NCBI GenBank assembly: GCA_963691815.1 | Contig: OY829662.1 | Coordinates: 15,628,411-15,692,410, forward strand | From: Echiichthys vipera | Taxonomy: Eukaryota; Chordata; Actinopteri; Perciformes; Trachinidae | Length of the DNA: 64,000 nt | Direction of reading: 5' to 3' | In this document: piece after piece, positions 1 through 13,640 of the stretch | Position numbering within the stretch: the first letter of the stretch is position 1 | Layout of the letters: the number at the start of each line of letters is the position of its first letter | Notes under the pieces: model-generated | Databases searched by the model: none | The model's input: the letters and a program-made list of their open reading frames with translations, nothing else | Told to the model about the DNA's origin: nothing | Position numbers and translations under genes: made by a program

Positions 1-3000
1 TCGTTACTTGTACTCTTAGCCACGCTTAAAAAAACACCTCTTATCTTCTAGATTCCCAATAAACAAACTTTTTCCTCAACTCCCTGCCCCTCAAGGTGTC
101 ACAGAAGCACTCTGAGCAGTGCTCTGAATATTTGTTTCCTCATGATTAAACATAACTTGCACTAGGATTCCTTATTTACCCCACACATTTTATATTCATG
201 TTTGAACCGAAAAAGGATGCGAAAGGTGCCGTGGTGTGGAGATGGAATAGCGGGTTAGCGAGAAAGGTGATTTTACTCCACTTAACTCGTCAGAGATCCA
301 TGCTCATTAATTGGCTCTTTAATTGTGTTTTTAGCTTTCATTGATTAATCACTCACATTCCTAATCTCATTAGGAACAGTTTTGTGAAGGACAGTGAAGT
401 AGAATAATTCTGGGTTGCAGTGATGGGTGATTCAGTTTTATAACCCTGATGTCCTGATATTGCACACCTGGCTGAGGCACTAAAGATTTATCATGAAACA
501 TCAACCCTCCTGGATCCCTCTCCTCCTGCTGTAATTACAGTAAGATGCTGCTGCAGAAAAGAGTTGACGGTTTAGCTCTGCTGTGCTTGTAGAGAAGAGG
601 GGTCACAATAGTAACTACTATACTAAATACAACAACAAATACAGCTGCAAGTAGATATGAGAAATAAGAGTCCATGTATTGAGTCAATATTACTGAAAGA
701 AAAAAGTTCAGCCCCTATATGTACAGTGCTGCGAGATTTTATAAGATGTACAGAATTCAATGCATCATAATAGAGACTTGGATGAGAAATGGGGTTGTAG
801 GTCAAAACTGTATCATCCCTAATGGCAGATTTGACCATATACGCATTTTTATTGCTGCACCCTTGAGGCTAAATGCTTCCAAAAGCAAAAGCAGGATCAC
901 TTGTCATGTCCACAAAATATGTCAGTTGTCATGTGTTCATGGGGAAGAGCAGTTTTGTGTATTGTATTTAAAGTCCTCACCAAGACATGTTTTAAAGTAT
1001 GTACTCTGCTATGAATAGTATTTGGTTTAGGATGTTTTTTTCACAAATAAAAAACTCTGAAAAGGGACTGGAATCCCATCTTCTCTTCTCCTTCATTGAT
1101 AAATTCTGGCTCTGGCCTCCTGCCCCGCCCATCACTGTTGATTGCATACATTCATTATATAGAATGCCCAGCAAGTTGAGGGAATTGGTCCCTTAGTTTT
1201 GCGACATACGAAATCCTGGATGTCTGAATCTGGAATTCACACTTTAGTTTCAAAAAAGAAATGCTAAGCCATGATTTAACTGTTCCATGTAGCATTTCAT
1301 ATCTCCTGAAGCATATAAAAAAACATATCTTAACAAGGTTAAAAACTTGATTTGTCAATGAAGGAAATCTACACATCTGTGTAGATAATTCCAGATGTTT
1401 TCTGTTCCCAGAATTTAAACAAGAAATAGCCTACAGTTGTGATGGACACTTGTACTGGAAAGGTTTTTGACTCTGACAAGCAATCACTTTATGATTGTGA
1501 ACCTGTAGAGTTTTGATCTGTAACAAATTTCATGAAAACTGAACAAAAATCAAAAAGGTTTAAAAAAAAAAAAGAAAGAAGGCAGAAAAACTAATGGAAA
1601 TGCATATGATAAATGTGTTGTATTAGTTTAAATGCTAAGTGCATTATTATAGCACACTGTCAGACCAATGGGGTACTACATTACGTATTCTATTCACATT
1701 AGTCATTCAAGTGAAGGAACTTTTAGTTTGAAGGCCCAGCAGTAATGACAGAATGTAATAAAACTCTGTGTGATGAAGATGTGACAACATATAATCTAAA
1801 AAAATATCTCTTTTTAAAAGGGAGCACTTTGCAATCCTTTCAACTCGCTCTATCCAGCCCAGCCCTTCCTGCTATAATGACTCACACCTTTCTGCAAAGT
1901 ATGCATAATTTGCACAAAGAGCAAGCCAGTTTTAAATTGGCATCAATCACCCTGTCTCCATACCTACACCTTGTCCTTTGTTTTTCTTCCTGGTGCATTT
2001 CAGGACCATTATCTTAGTAGAGTTTATTCCAACATTTGCATACAGTATGTAAAAATAAATAGAGGAATTTCTCTTTGCTAGATGCTCCCTGCCCATCTAT
2101 GTAAGCACCAATGAGAGTTGAAAACACCAAAGCTCGAAACAGTATCAGCTGACTGACCTAAGGAAAGTGATGGCTAGCGGCTGCTTGGCTTAGCAAAAAT
2201 TAGGTTGATCGTCAGAGATGGACAATTTGCACTGTATGAGATTTATCGTGAATATAAATGTGTCAGCTTTGTCTTTCCACTTGAAGCATACGTATATCCC
2301 AATGAAAATATACTATACGACTTAGATTATGTGAGACCTGAGGCGTTATCATTCCCCATCAACCAATGTTACAATCCATTATGATGAGGAAAATCATGCT
2401 CATACATCTTGAGGCAGAAGATTAGACTCCTAAGAATCAGCTCTGCATTTGAGGTTGATGTGTTTATGACAAGTTCAAACTATTTGAATGAATCGCCACA
2501 GAGTTCATTTGCTCTTGGCAGCAGAATCAATCTTACATAACGTCGAAGGCTCACAGTGGGATTTTTTAATTTGAACCATTTTTTGGCATTACCTTCCAAC
2601 AATTTTTTGCATTCCCCTGATCCACAGGAGCAGTTGGTGCGTTGCTCCAGTCCAGTTATAATACACTGCCAGTTTAGGGAGGCGATCTGCAGATACTACA
2701 GAAAGGGGAAATCATGTGACACTTTACATTTGCATTTATTGCTCATTACTCCTTTCGAAAGGCCAAGCTCCGACAGAATACAGCCACTGGCTCTGAGCAC
2801 AGCTGCTCTGCCTGGCTGTGGTAAGTAAGTTGTGGATGTGCTTATTGTACTCCAGTTGCATTTTTGATTCAATCTGTGGTGCCAAGGATTTGGCTACGGC
2901 AGCTGTACTATAAGTACTTTTTACTGCTCCTATTAATATTAATCAAGAAAGCATTATTAAGCCACATGGGAGCTGAAACCATGGTGCTTATATTAAATAC

Positions 3001-3419
3001 TGTCTGACGTTTGTTGTTGATGTTTATGTTCAGGAGTAAAGTAGCTGCAATACAACCCTCAGTCACACCTATGTCAATTTACTGATTATACACAACCTCA
3101 TATTATAAACAAGTGTTTTCAAATCCATAATCATCACAACCAACGACTGGCTATAGTCATAATCACAACTACAGCCTGTCTCAATCAGGCCCAGCAACAG
3201 TCTGTGAGAGAGTTAGGTTAACTTGTAATCTATTTACTATAGCTGCAGTGGGTGCAACTGAGCCAGCCTCATACATAATACTATATCATACAGCTCAGCC
3301 TCCCTCTATGAAACAGAGGGAATGCTAAATGTAATTTCAAAAAAATATATTCCCACAGCAAACCTTTGGGGGTTCCATAAAATCTATGCAACTTTTTTTA
3401 ATTTAAATTTGGAGATTCA
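1..3419. other. Gene-free stretch, nothing recognised
   Basis: AT-rich single-copy-looking sequence with only short, composition-driven open frames. No splice-consistent exon chain, tRNA or clear repeat was seen. Confidence 0.6.
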
Positions 3420-3780
3420 AACTGGCAGGCCGACACCACAGCTTTAAAGTTGTAATGCGTAAGATTTTCATCTAGTTAATTGTCTTTTAAGTTCTTATCC
3501 ATCAAAGAGTGAGTTAAAAAAAATGGTGATAGATCATATGACCCACTAATGAAAGCACTTCTACTTGCCTCTTTGCTGAGTGTTCCAATCTGCCTGTCTG
3601 TGGCGACATTACCTCCCTAGATGTGAATACCATGTTCGTGACGCTGCTGACAGCGGCTGGTCTGCCGGCTGAGATCGTCACGGTTAGACTGCATTCACTT
3701 GTAATCGGGAACTTCCAACTTCTGAGTCAGGCTTGTAGTAAGGGCAGAAGTGTAATAGCTACATGTGTATGTCTGTGTCT

Positions 3781-3985
3781 GGATTTAAGAGTGTAACTAA
3801 TAGGGGACGGACTAGAGAGGTAATTGTGTGCCAATAAAGTTTACAAAAAATCACACACATAGTGACATTGAACGTGACAAGATGGAGGGCTGTGAAAGAA
3901 CAGGCTCACCTACAATTACATCTTACTGCCAAAAAAGGCCACTAGACAAGGTATCTCAATTCTTACGGAGTACAACTTGCAAATG
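3781..3985 (+). repeat. Dispersed repeat, copy 1 (pairs with 15998-16175)
   Basis: Contains GTGACAAGATGGAGGGCTGT, TTACATCTTACTGCC and AGGCCACTAGACAAGG, which recur with few differences at 16066-16150. It is non-coding and the family is not recognised. The sequence just before it (3420-3780) may be part of the same element. Confidence 0.65.
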
Positions 3986-4533
3986 AGCAGGTGGAAATAG
4001 GAAGGCTAGCTCATTGTCTCCAAGGTTGGTGTGACCATGACTGAATGCTGGGCCTCTGTGAGAGCCTCTTTGTCCCATACATACCCAATCTTCAGTGGTA
4101 CGTACAGTGTTAGGCCTACACCCCAGTGCACACTACACACTCCAAGCAGCTCTTTTCAAATAGTGACTGTCTCTGAGTCAAACTGACTCTGTGCTGTTAG
4201 ACTATTTAACCACAGCATACGTGTACATGATCTCTTTTTTTCCTTTTTGAACAGTAGAATGAATCCAATTTCCAAAAATATATCATAAATCAATAAAAGA
4301 AACATCTTATTAAGACACCAGCACAGATCTTAAAGCTATTATAGGCACGAAATTATTATGAACAAATGAATCACTGGATATTTTCTTCCTTTTTTAAACA
4401 TGTGTTAAGCACTACTTTACATGCTTAAATTGAGAAGGTTCCCTGGTTGGGACTACATCGACCATGTAACTCACAAACAGATAATGGAATTACATAGATG
4501 CTGTTGGTAGATTGGCTTTTGCACTAGGCAGTA

Positions 4534-4620
4534 TTGTATAAATAAATACATTTGATACAGAACAGATTTAAAAATACTGTTTATAAATCTGTCCTGTATC
4601 AAATGTATTTATTTATACAA
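4534..4620. repeat. Near-perfect inverted repeat (hairpin)
   Basis: The left arm, starting TTGTATAAATAAATACATTT (4534), and the right arm, ending AAATGTATTTATTTATACAA (4620), are complementary over about 38 bases with very few mismatches, around a loop of about 10 bases. It may be a palindromic MITE end or a fold-back element. Confidence 0.85.
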
Positions 4621-5026
4621 TTGTCTCAAAGATGCCTCCCGTTTGTTAATATTCAGGATAATATTTAAACTTGGGAGAAAATGATGGACGTGTTTATAAA
4701 AAGAGTTTCTGTTTTCAGGCAGGATGCAGGTATATGAAACAGTCCCAGCATTACAAATGCAAGGTGGATCATGAACAGCAATAGCATATAAGCAACTTCA
4801 AATGTGGCACTCTATATGACAAAGTTCAGGCAAGTGAAGCGAGGGATGGTGAGGGAGACAGAATGACAGAATGAGACAGTGAAATCCAGCTTAGGTGAGA
4901 AGACTGTAAGATCACAGACCTTCTCCACTGTATGTCAATGAGACAAGATGCTGTTCTCTGCTCACGAAGATCAAAAGAGATGAGGGGGACTCTCAGGAGA
5001 AAGAGAGCTCTTTCCTTTGCCTATGT

Positions 5027-5625
5027 CAGAGGTGTCAAACTCAATTTCACCAAGTTAATTGGCATGCTTTTATTTAGATTATATTGTTCCCATGTCACAT
5101 GAAGAGTTTACAGACACAAGATTGTCTTCTTAATGTTTTTTTTTTACTTTTAAATAACCCTTTTTGTTTGAAAGGCTTTCACTGTGTCACTCATATCCAT
5201 TGCCTCCCTACAGATTCATATACAGTTCAATTTTCAATGCAATTTTATTTATAGTGCCAAATCGCAACAAATATTATTTCAAGACACTTTCCATATAGAG
5301 TAGGTCTAGACTGCACTCTGATTTATTTATGACTTAAGACCCAACATTCCCTCATGAGCAATAGCAAGTGGCATTGCAGCAAACTTGAGCACAGTGGCAA
5401 CAAAAAACTTCTTTTTAACAGGCAGCAGTGTCAGCACAGACCCAGCTCTATCTGCAATCTGCCTTGACCTGTTGGGGGACACACAGAAGACACCCAGAGA
5501 CGGACAGCCTTGTGTTGAGATGCTCTGTGATGTCACACATAAAAGCCAAGTCACATGACCACTTTTTAAGCTTGGCAAAAGGCCTTTTAGTCATGAAACT
5601 GGCAGATTCCTCACACATCACTTAC
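5027..5625 (-). mobile_element. hAT-type transposon remnant (GTF2IRD2-like transposase) disrupted by a LINE/SINE tail
   Basis: At 5027 the sequence CAGAGGTGTCAAACTC resembles hAT ends of the CAGGGGTGTCAAACTC type. On the minus strand, about 5460-5625 reads CEESASFMTKRPFAKLKKWS and then DLAFMCDITEHLNTRLS, similar to the DLAFLxDIxxHLNxLNLxLQ segment of GTF2IRD2/hAT transposases. The frame breaks afterwards, and a repeat tail (5226-5445) interrupts it. The family is recognised from memory of motifs only. Confidence 0.45.
5226..5445 (-). repeat. Dispersed fish retroelement 3' tail (minus orientation)
   Basis: On the minus strand this reads GTTGCCACTGT ... GTTGGGTCTTAAGTCATAAA ... GCACTATAAATAAAATTG, the same family as 30365-30605. 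Tails of this form end fish LINE/SINE elements. The copy is degenerate. Confidence 0.55.
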
Positions 5626-8279
5626 CTCTCCGTGGAATGGTAGATCATCAGATTCTGAAATTTCCTCCTCCTAAAGTGCCCTGAATTGGCACGAGAGTGA
5701 AGCCTGTCTGTTTGGATTTGAACGGTGCAGCACTGTGCAGACCACAGCTACAACAAGGCGGGTCAGAATTTATTGAGAACCTCAATTCATATGAAAGCCG
5801 TATCAAAAATCAAGGGGCCAGCTTTGTCCTCCATGATGAAGATAGGAAGCTTTCAAAAGAGTGCTCTGTCATAAAACACCATGGGCAGTGGCCATGGGAA
5901 TGGCAACAGGAGGGTGATTATTTTACAGACTTGAAGTGCTATGCGACTACAACACAGAACTAATTGCACCAAGGGCCAAAAAAACAAGGAAACATCAACA
6001 GTGTTTAAACCACAGTCTCACTCTGGTAGGTGGAGTGCACATGTTTGGTATTGTGGATACATTCAAAACTGACATACTGTATTTCTGATACATCACAATT
6101 TATCACACATTCTCTGTTTTTCTCGATCAGGCATACACAAGGACTATCACTGATATATCACATCCAGGTGCAGACTACAGCAACAGATTCACATATTATA
6201 TTAGCAACCGACAACAGCACCTGCTGTGGCTCATTCACACCTGCCTCACCAGATGACTTCACATGAGATCAGCCTGGCTGTTTCAACATCAAAGTCACAG
6301 AATAATTTCACACAGGCACACACAATAAAACAGAATAGTTAAGTACAACAATAAAACATAAAAACATGTTCCAGGATGATGTTACAGGCATTTTTGTCAA
6401 TTAGATCAGATCGGATCTACAAAGTCACATGTATAGAAGAACCTGCACAAGCTCATTCTGTGCAGAAAAGACAACGCATCCTGTGAGGAACTGATCATAT
6501 AAAACAAATGCAATTATTTGAGGTTATTTCAAGAGAAACTGAACATTGTTGGAATTTCAACATTAGCAAAGGTATTCATTACATCATAACCTGAGTGTTT
6601 CTCAAAGAACCTCAACTCTAGCCTTTTCTATCATTGAGTAAAGTGACAACCCCTGCTGACTAAGTGATATTTCTGATGCTAATTTAATATTACTGTATAT
6701 GTCTTCTTTTCTTTTTTTTTAATCTGTGGCAACTTCTAGTGGGCTCAAGACCCCCTGGTTGGGAACCAGTGAGCTAAATAGACCAATCACAAAAAATAAA
6801 TGCACTGACGGCGGTCTTGTTGTCTATTTATATGCGTCTGTTCCCCAGGAAGGACATTTAAAAAGATGGACAAAACTAAATCTCCGAGGGGTGATGACAT
6901 ATCAGCAATACGCATTTGAGTCGTAGCCCGCATCATTTCAAGCAATGTGGCCGCGAGGGAAGAGGGAGGGGGGGACAAACACCCTAAACTGTACGAATGG
7001 ACAGTGCGAGTGCGCCCTAAGAGTAGCCTCTATGTCCATGGAGAGTAGCAGGCAGCGGCAGGCATAGCCGTAGCACAGGGCGCCCCACAACCCAGCCAGC
7101 GTGGCTGTGTAGATCGAAGGCTAGCGAACAGAGAGCAAACTGCATTCCGAACGACAACATGAAACTGGAGCTTGCAGACGCCCCCCTGTCATTCATATCC
7201 CAAGTGTGAGATAACTTCGCATTCCAGGTTAATTATGAAAATGCACACGCATTTAATAAGGCACCATTTAGGTGTTACTATCACCGTTGCTGTGAAAAAA
7301 AAACCTGTTTAACTGTTGTGTTTAATTGTTTACTAATAAATTTATGGTCGTTCTGACAAACATGCAGTTTTTTTAATTTCCCCCCTTAACTATGAACCCC
7401 TATACATACTGATACAGCCCTACAAACTGTGGTAGTCAGTCTATGAATTATAATGTTATGCATTTATCCAGGGTTATTATATTGTGTCTTGTGTATATCT
7501 TCTTCACTAAAGATATCAATTTCTGTTCCATTTAAATTTAATTTATTCACCACCGCTGATGTCTTATGTGTTACATCTGCTGCTGTTGCAATATGCAATA
7601 TTCATCTGCTTGTTTGTAACATTATTGGTGCCACACTCTGAATGGAGATGTGGGCAGGAGATTCATTAAATGTTGTATCTCATTTGTGTAGTAGTAGAGA
7701 ATACAAGTATTAATGATGATAAAATTCATTATCAATCAATTTGAACTTTTGCCTCCCCAACTCCAATTGATATTACTTCCATGATACCTATGGTGTCCTC
7801 TGAAAAAGCTGCATCTCTCTCTCACTTTTTGTTTTTTCCTCTCTACTTTCTCTCTTTCTCTTTGCCTACAGAATGTGCTGAATTTCACTCCAGGTTGAGA
7901 CGTGTAAGTTCACATTCCTCCCATAAAGCTGTTGTATAATTAATGCCTATAGAATATATATTCTGTTTCAATGTCGCATATATCTTCATCATGCTCGTAC
8001 ATTTAAAAAACGATTTCACCATACATCACACATGCGTTAAAACATATTGCAGCTGGACATTTAATAAGACTTTTAGTATTCATTTATGTAGGAAAGCACA
8101 AAAGCCTTAAAGAAAAAGCACTGGAGAAAGAAACCCATGGGGGTGGTTTCATATTGGTGTAATTATTTTTCTTCAACCTGCGCTAGTCTTCTGGGTGAGC
8201 AGGGACACCAAAATACCTTTTAATAAATATGCAAAAGCATTAAAAAGTTTCCACCAGGGAAATGCAGCCTTTTCTAGCC
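5626..8279. other. Gene-free stretch
   Basis: No exon or RNA gene recognised. The only repeat signal is the hAT-like end at 6736-6772. A GC-richer patch at about 7010-7200 has several CpGs but no domain or promoter motif I can name. Confidence 0.55.
6736..6772 (+). repeat. hAT-like terminal sequence
   Basis: GACCCCCTGGTTGGGAACCA followed by GTG matches the complement of the CACTGGTTCCCAACC end found in hAT-type fish elements. Only one end was found, so the rest of the element is unidentified. Confidence 0.4.
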
Positions 8280-8560
8280 TCCACTACGGCGCGTCACAGC
8301 CCCACCCCTGTCACCTCCAGAGCCACACATAGTAAAGGTAATTAAAAACAGTTGCATCAGCCCCAGCCGGCCATAAACATTGCAGGCTGCATGCACCATG
8401 GTACATTAATATGCAAATTGGAGCAAGGGCTGTGATCATGGCGCTTCACGGATCCAGTTATTAAATTAATTTCCCCAAAATAAGTGGCAGGAGCTGCTGA
8501 GGTAGTCCCTCTATCTGTGCATATTAATGAACCATTATCAATTTTACATTCATCACAGCC
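8280..8560. promoter_or_regulatory. Candidate conserved non-coding element
   Basis: Dense in words typical of vertebrate developmental enhancers: the octamer ATGCAAAT on the plus strand near 8411, GCCATAAAC (8370s), TTAATTAA-like cores and AATTAATTT. It has no coding frame or repeat signature. This is judged by appearance only, as conservation cannot be measured here. Confidence 0.3.
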
Positions 8561-8894
8561 AAGAGATGAGGGGACAGCGCATGCTGGCACCGCCACCCCT
8601 GTGGCAGGCCACCCCCGCTCTGCAGTCACAGCCATTCACAGGGTCGTCCATCACCAGAGAAAGTCAGAGACACAGGGGGACCAGGATCTCCATATCATCT
8701 TGCTGCCCCCCTCCCCGCCACACAAGCTCAATCTCATCTGTCAGGCTCTCCTTGCACAGCTACACCCTGAGATGACATGATCAAGTTGTTGCAGTGACAA
8801 CAACAGGTGAGCAGCTAAAATGCTGCAGTCTCTGAGGAGCAGCACTATCACTGAATGTGCTGGTGAGAGTAGCAGACTGCAGTTCAGTGGGAAT

Positions 8895-8899
<5 letters not shown>

Positions 8900-8989
<90 letters not shown>

Positions 8990-8994
8990 AGAGA
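8900..8994. repeat. (GA)n microsatellite
   Basis: About 95 bases of nearly pure GA. Open frames over it are artefacts of the repeat. Confidence 0.98.
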
Positions 8995-11900
8995 CTGAGT
9001 GGGTTATCATCAACACAGTATGTGAATAGACACTGACACACACAAGAAGAAGTGGCCCCACTGGTAGGGCAGTGACGCTTTGCAAAATAAAATGAAGTCG
9101 ACAGGCTGCTGTTAGAATTTGTTGTCTCTACTGATAAAGGCACACACATAAAATGGTCTATCCTCAAACCAACTATCCACAGAAGTAAAACAACTGACTT
9201 CCAATGGTCAAATTAACTGAGATGTTAAAATTGCCAAGGAGAGCAGGTGAAGTGAAAATTTCCTTCTGCGTGCCGCGTGGGAAAGATTTGACTGTTTGTT
9301 CTACTTGCCTTCTTTTATTTGTATCTGAAGTGACCTTGGGCAAAGACTAGAGTAAGGGGACATTAGCAAACCAGCAAGCATCGTTATAGCAATTACTAGG
9401 AAATCGAGGGGCCACAGGGAGCAATTATGTGCTTCGTGTTTACAATCCTGCATAGGAGAGAAACTGGGGAAAAAGATGTAGAAGAGCACAATGAGCTATA
9501 GGCAAGTGGGAGAAAGTGAAGCGAGAGTGCATGATGATGGGACACAGAGAGAACAGGGTGGAATATCAGCAGAAGCAGCACATGAGAGGGTCGGCAGTCA
9601 TGTTTGTGAGAGGATAGGAGGAGGAATTTCAATGGCAGAGAAGTGGACTCGTAAGTGTAATTGAGTGAACACTAGTGTGGAAAAGAGGAGGAACAAAATA
9701 GCCAATAGCTCTTCTCGAGTCTCCGGAGCGTGCATTCCCTGCCATGATGGTAACTTTTAATACAGTATTTCAGTCCTCTGAGGCATACATTTCAAATGGC
9801 TCTGTGTCCCAGGTGTAGCTGCTCACACTGGCATATGTGAGAAGTGACGAGCTGGCCGCACCACGGCCAGCCTGAGTCTGGGGCTCGGCTGATAAGAGTG
9901 AGGTGAAGCAGGTCACTGGGCTCACTGTATAGAGACATAACCGTTGGTCAATTCAATTTCCTTAAGGACACAGCAGTCCAAACCGCAATCATACCATTTC
10001 ATATCGCAGCCAGGCTATTCTTGTCCTTCTCTCATTGAGAAAAGGAGAAAAGGTGGAAGAATAACATAGAGGGGGAGTGTGGGGGTGGGAACTTTGGAGG
10101 TTCCTGCAATGGCCCAGAAAATCAAAATTTTCTCACAGTGTTGTGTTTGTAACCACTGATTAAGCTTCAGCCGATCTCGAGAGGGAACGAGGGGAGATAC
10201 ATCAGAGAACACATTCACAAACAGATTCAGTAAAGCTTTAGCACTTCAGACAAACAGGCTAACACTGTCGGGATGTCGGCTTCTGTAAAAGAGAAGAATC
10301 AGCCTCTCCCCAGCACTTTAATTATTCATATCAGCGTGACTTTCAGAAGAGAGTAGGAGCAGTATACATACAGGCCACCCAGCGGATCAAACACTGCGAC
10401 AACGACTGCAACAGAGGAATCAAAGACGCTGAACCAACCTCTGATGCAGAGAAAGAAAAAAAGGACGATGAAGTGGGAGAGCCAAGAGACGGATAAAGTT
10501 TACAAAAGTAGAAATCTAAAATTGATTGGAGACTAGGATGCCTGTGGACACCCACGGACCTGGAGCTAAATAAAAGATTTTAAGTTTGCATCCTCTGCCT
10601 ACTTTGACCAAACATGTGGCCTTGTTTTGGAACTCCTAATTTTAGTCTAACTTCCCTTGAATTCTTAATACAGACATGTGGTCACACAAAGTTCAAACCG
10701 CTCAATGGATCACTCTAATGATGCTTTGGATTGGTTTACTGCAGCCATTATGACTCAGTTGAGCCAAAGCTTTAGTGGCGGTAAAGCTAAAAGAGTAACA
10801 ACTGATGGAAACATGTGTTCACCACATTGGAGGTCAAGATCTTGTTGAATGGACCAATTGCTAAAAAAAATTAAAATGGTAATTTATCACATTTAAGAAT
10901 GTAGATTTACTGTCTTGTCTGCCTGATGCGTCACATTTCACCAAAGGGTAAAATAAACTGGTCCAGATTTTAAATGTCGCCTCTGGATGACACTGACATG
11001 ATGTGACAGAGTTGGTATTTGTTGGACAGACGCATAGTCATTACTTTTGGAAAAGGAAAATCATTCGTGTAGAAACTTGAGCATTTTATGACATGTCTTC
11101 ATGTGTAAACAGCCTACTGTGGGTGTTTTTGTTGGTTTTCTGTGACTATTTTCACAGCGCAAGGCTAAATTTATGTCTATGTATTTGCGTAACAGGCAGG
11201 AGAAGAAATGTGAGGCACAGTTAGATCAAAATGAATCCTTGCAGACTATAAACTGGAAACACCGAACGGATGCTGCCCTGGCCATTTATCATTTCATAAA
11301 CCATTCAGCTGAGGCTAATTCTGTTTGGCAAATCAATAGTTTGTGGGACTTTATCAGAAAGCCCTGACAAAGAGTTCACACAAGTGGGTAGCTATAATGA
11401 AAGTTGCAATAGAGAAACACGTTACTGCTGAGAGACTGTAAACAATGCCTTTGTTGCAGCAGAAAATTCATCAGCATTGAAAAGGCAGAGCCGGAGAAGA
11501 GAGGGGATGAAGAGGTTGTGATGAGCAGCTGAGCAAAAGAAGAGCGGCTGATGAAATGATGAGTGTTTTCAAGTAGAGAAATGCAAGATATTGGCTCATA
11601 ATCAAAGGCCATGGAACCAAGTGCAATCATATTGTGTATTTACATTTACTTGAAAACTGGACATTTATTTGAACAGTCTGGTTTCACATTCCTCTCTATC
11701 GGCACATATTTCTTTTGTTAAATGTTTATGCAACATCTAACACCGGTGTCAGGAAGAGTGCAGTTTTTACAGGGATGCTGCACCATTTTGAATTATGTGA
11801 CAAAAATGACAGGTGCGGACACACAAGGGTCAAAGTCTGGAATATGTTATTTCCCATTGGCCTACAGTTCATCACATTCGCTAATAACACTACTCTGAAG

Positions 11901-12777
11901 TCTGTAGGACGCCAAATGATTATGATTAAGCACTGTGGTGTGTTCCGGGTTCTTGCTAAAAAAAGAAAACAGAGAGAGAGGAGGAAGATGCGAGACAGCC
12001 AACAAACAGCATCACTCTGAGGAGAATCTCTGGAGCTTTATTACCAGACTTCAACAACTCAACCATGTGGAAGCAAACATGCTGTACAGGTTTTTCTCAT
12101 CTGCCTCCCTTTCACTCAATGCCCACATCCTCCCTGCTCTCCTTGTCATCTTCTTCTCTCCCATATATGACATCACCCCTGCTTGGACGGCCCTCTGACT
12201 GACTGCCTTATTTGCTCTCTAATGTCAGGAATGCAGCAACTCTTCCGTGGGTCACTGCTTTGAGGCTGAACTTGTATCTCACTGCCAAAATGGAAAGTGG
12301 AGAAAGAAACAGGGCTCTTTCATGCCCAACGGGAGGGAAACCTAGAGAGACAGAGGAAACGTGGGGGCAGACTGAGGAGGAGAGAAGTTGCAAAGATACA
12401 GAAGACACAGCCATTCTGAGGTCTTCAAAAAAACAAAAGAAAGACAGCCAGTTGAAGAATACTCATACACAACCACACAGGTTCCCCACTCTGACAACTT
12501 TCCATTGCACAAAAACGCAGAACCTGACAGCAGCTGACAGGTTCCACAGCAGGAGGCAGTGCAGAGGAGCACAAGGCATATGTGCATATGTCTTGCATGT
12601 GCACATCCATGCATGAAATACGGTTTACAGCTGCTGACGTGACTGAAGCAGTCTGCAACCATGATGCATAATTAAAAAGCTCTTGCATTAAGACATCATT
12701 TGCATTCCGTTTTGTTTGACATCATTTCAAACTGACATGCCAGTTAATCCTGTGACTGCTTGATTGTGTGTGTGTGC

Positions 12778-12829
<52 letters not shown>

Positions 12830-13239
12830 ATGTTAGGCAAATCCCGAGAGGTGTGCGAACTATCAAACTTTTAAATGTGCTCTTTATGTATATGGATGTA
12901 CGTACCATTTCAACATGGGAGAGGGAAAACGAACATACATCTGAGTGATGTGGAAAGTGAAATGTGAATGGGGAACTCTTATGATGAGTGAGAGATTGAG
13001 GTCACCCTGCATCCTGTATCTATGTTACAGATGGAGGAGGTCTTTCCAAAGGCTGCCACTTCATAAAGTAAAGCTAGCTATTTTATCATCACTCTTATCT
13101 TCCACACATATTTAAAAAGAGGTGACATTATTGGGGCAAACATCATTGAAAACAAAGTGCTATTTGAACAATAAAAAAAAACCTTGGTTTTGATCTCTAG
13201 AATTCATCATTAATGGAGGCGCTAATAGATTGCATGCTG
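8995..13239. other. Gene-free stretch
   Basis: Unique-looking non-coding sequence with one microsatellite (12765-12830). Open frames of up to 134 codons near 12212-12662 overlap on both strands and show no family pattern. Confidence 0.55.
12765..12830. repeat. (TG)n microsatellite
   Basis: About 66 bases of TG with a few CG variants. Confidence 0.98.
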
Positions 13240-13640
13240 TCACAATTTAAAGGTCACACATAATGTTCATTTTCAGGCTTTAGGTTTCTATGCTTTCATT
13301 TTCAAAAAACGTTTTTTTTCTCATACGGTCTGTCTTAATAACTGTACACCCTCTGTCTGAATTATCCATTTTAGCAGCTGTCTCTTTAAGCCCCCCCTCC
13401 TGAAAAAGCCAAGTCTGCTGTGATAGGTCAGTGTTTCCTGGTCTCCCGCATAAGCCCCAAAGATTCTTCATACTAAAGATAGGCATTTCAGGCTGTTTCT
13501 CTGCACCATCATTGCAGCTGGGGAAAATCTGTAACAACACTGTAGCAGCACTTTCTACCTATATTAGGAGAGTATGATTGTGACATCACAACCGTGCAGA
13601 AGTCCTGACGGCTCCTGCTTTTTTCCATATTACTCAGACA
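13240..13640 (+). repeat. TTAA-type MITE, decayed copy
   Basis: Begins TTTAAAGGTCACAC (about 13246) and shares blocks with the copies at 53388 and 44036: CCATTTTAGCAGCTGTCTC, AGCACTTTCTACCTATAT, TTGTGACATCACAACC, AGTCCTGACGGCTC. The right terminus is missing. Confidence 0.6.

Noticed and set aside
8781..9167. Open frames of Ser-Leu or Arg-Glu repeats
   Set aside because: They are translations of the (GA)n microsatellite. The same holds for Cys-Val and Thr-His frames over the (TG)n tracts.
12212..12662. Overlapping open frames of 134 and 106 codons on opposite strands
   Set aside because: The two strands compete, both peptides are low-complexity or composition-driven, and neither resembles a known family.
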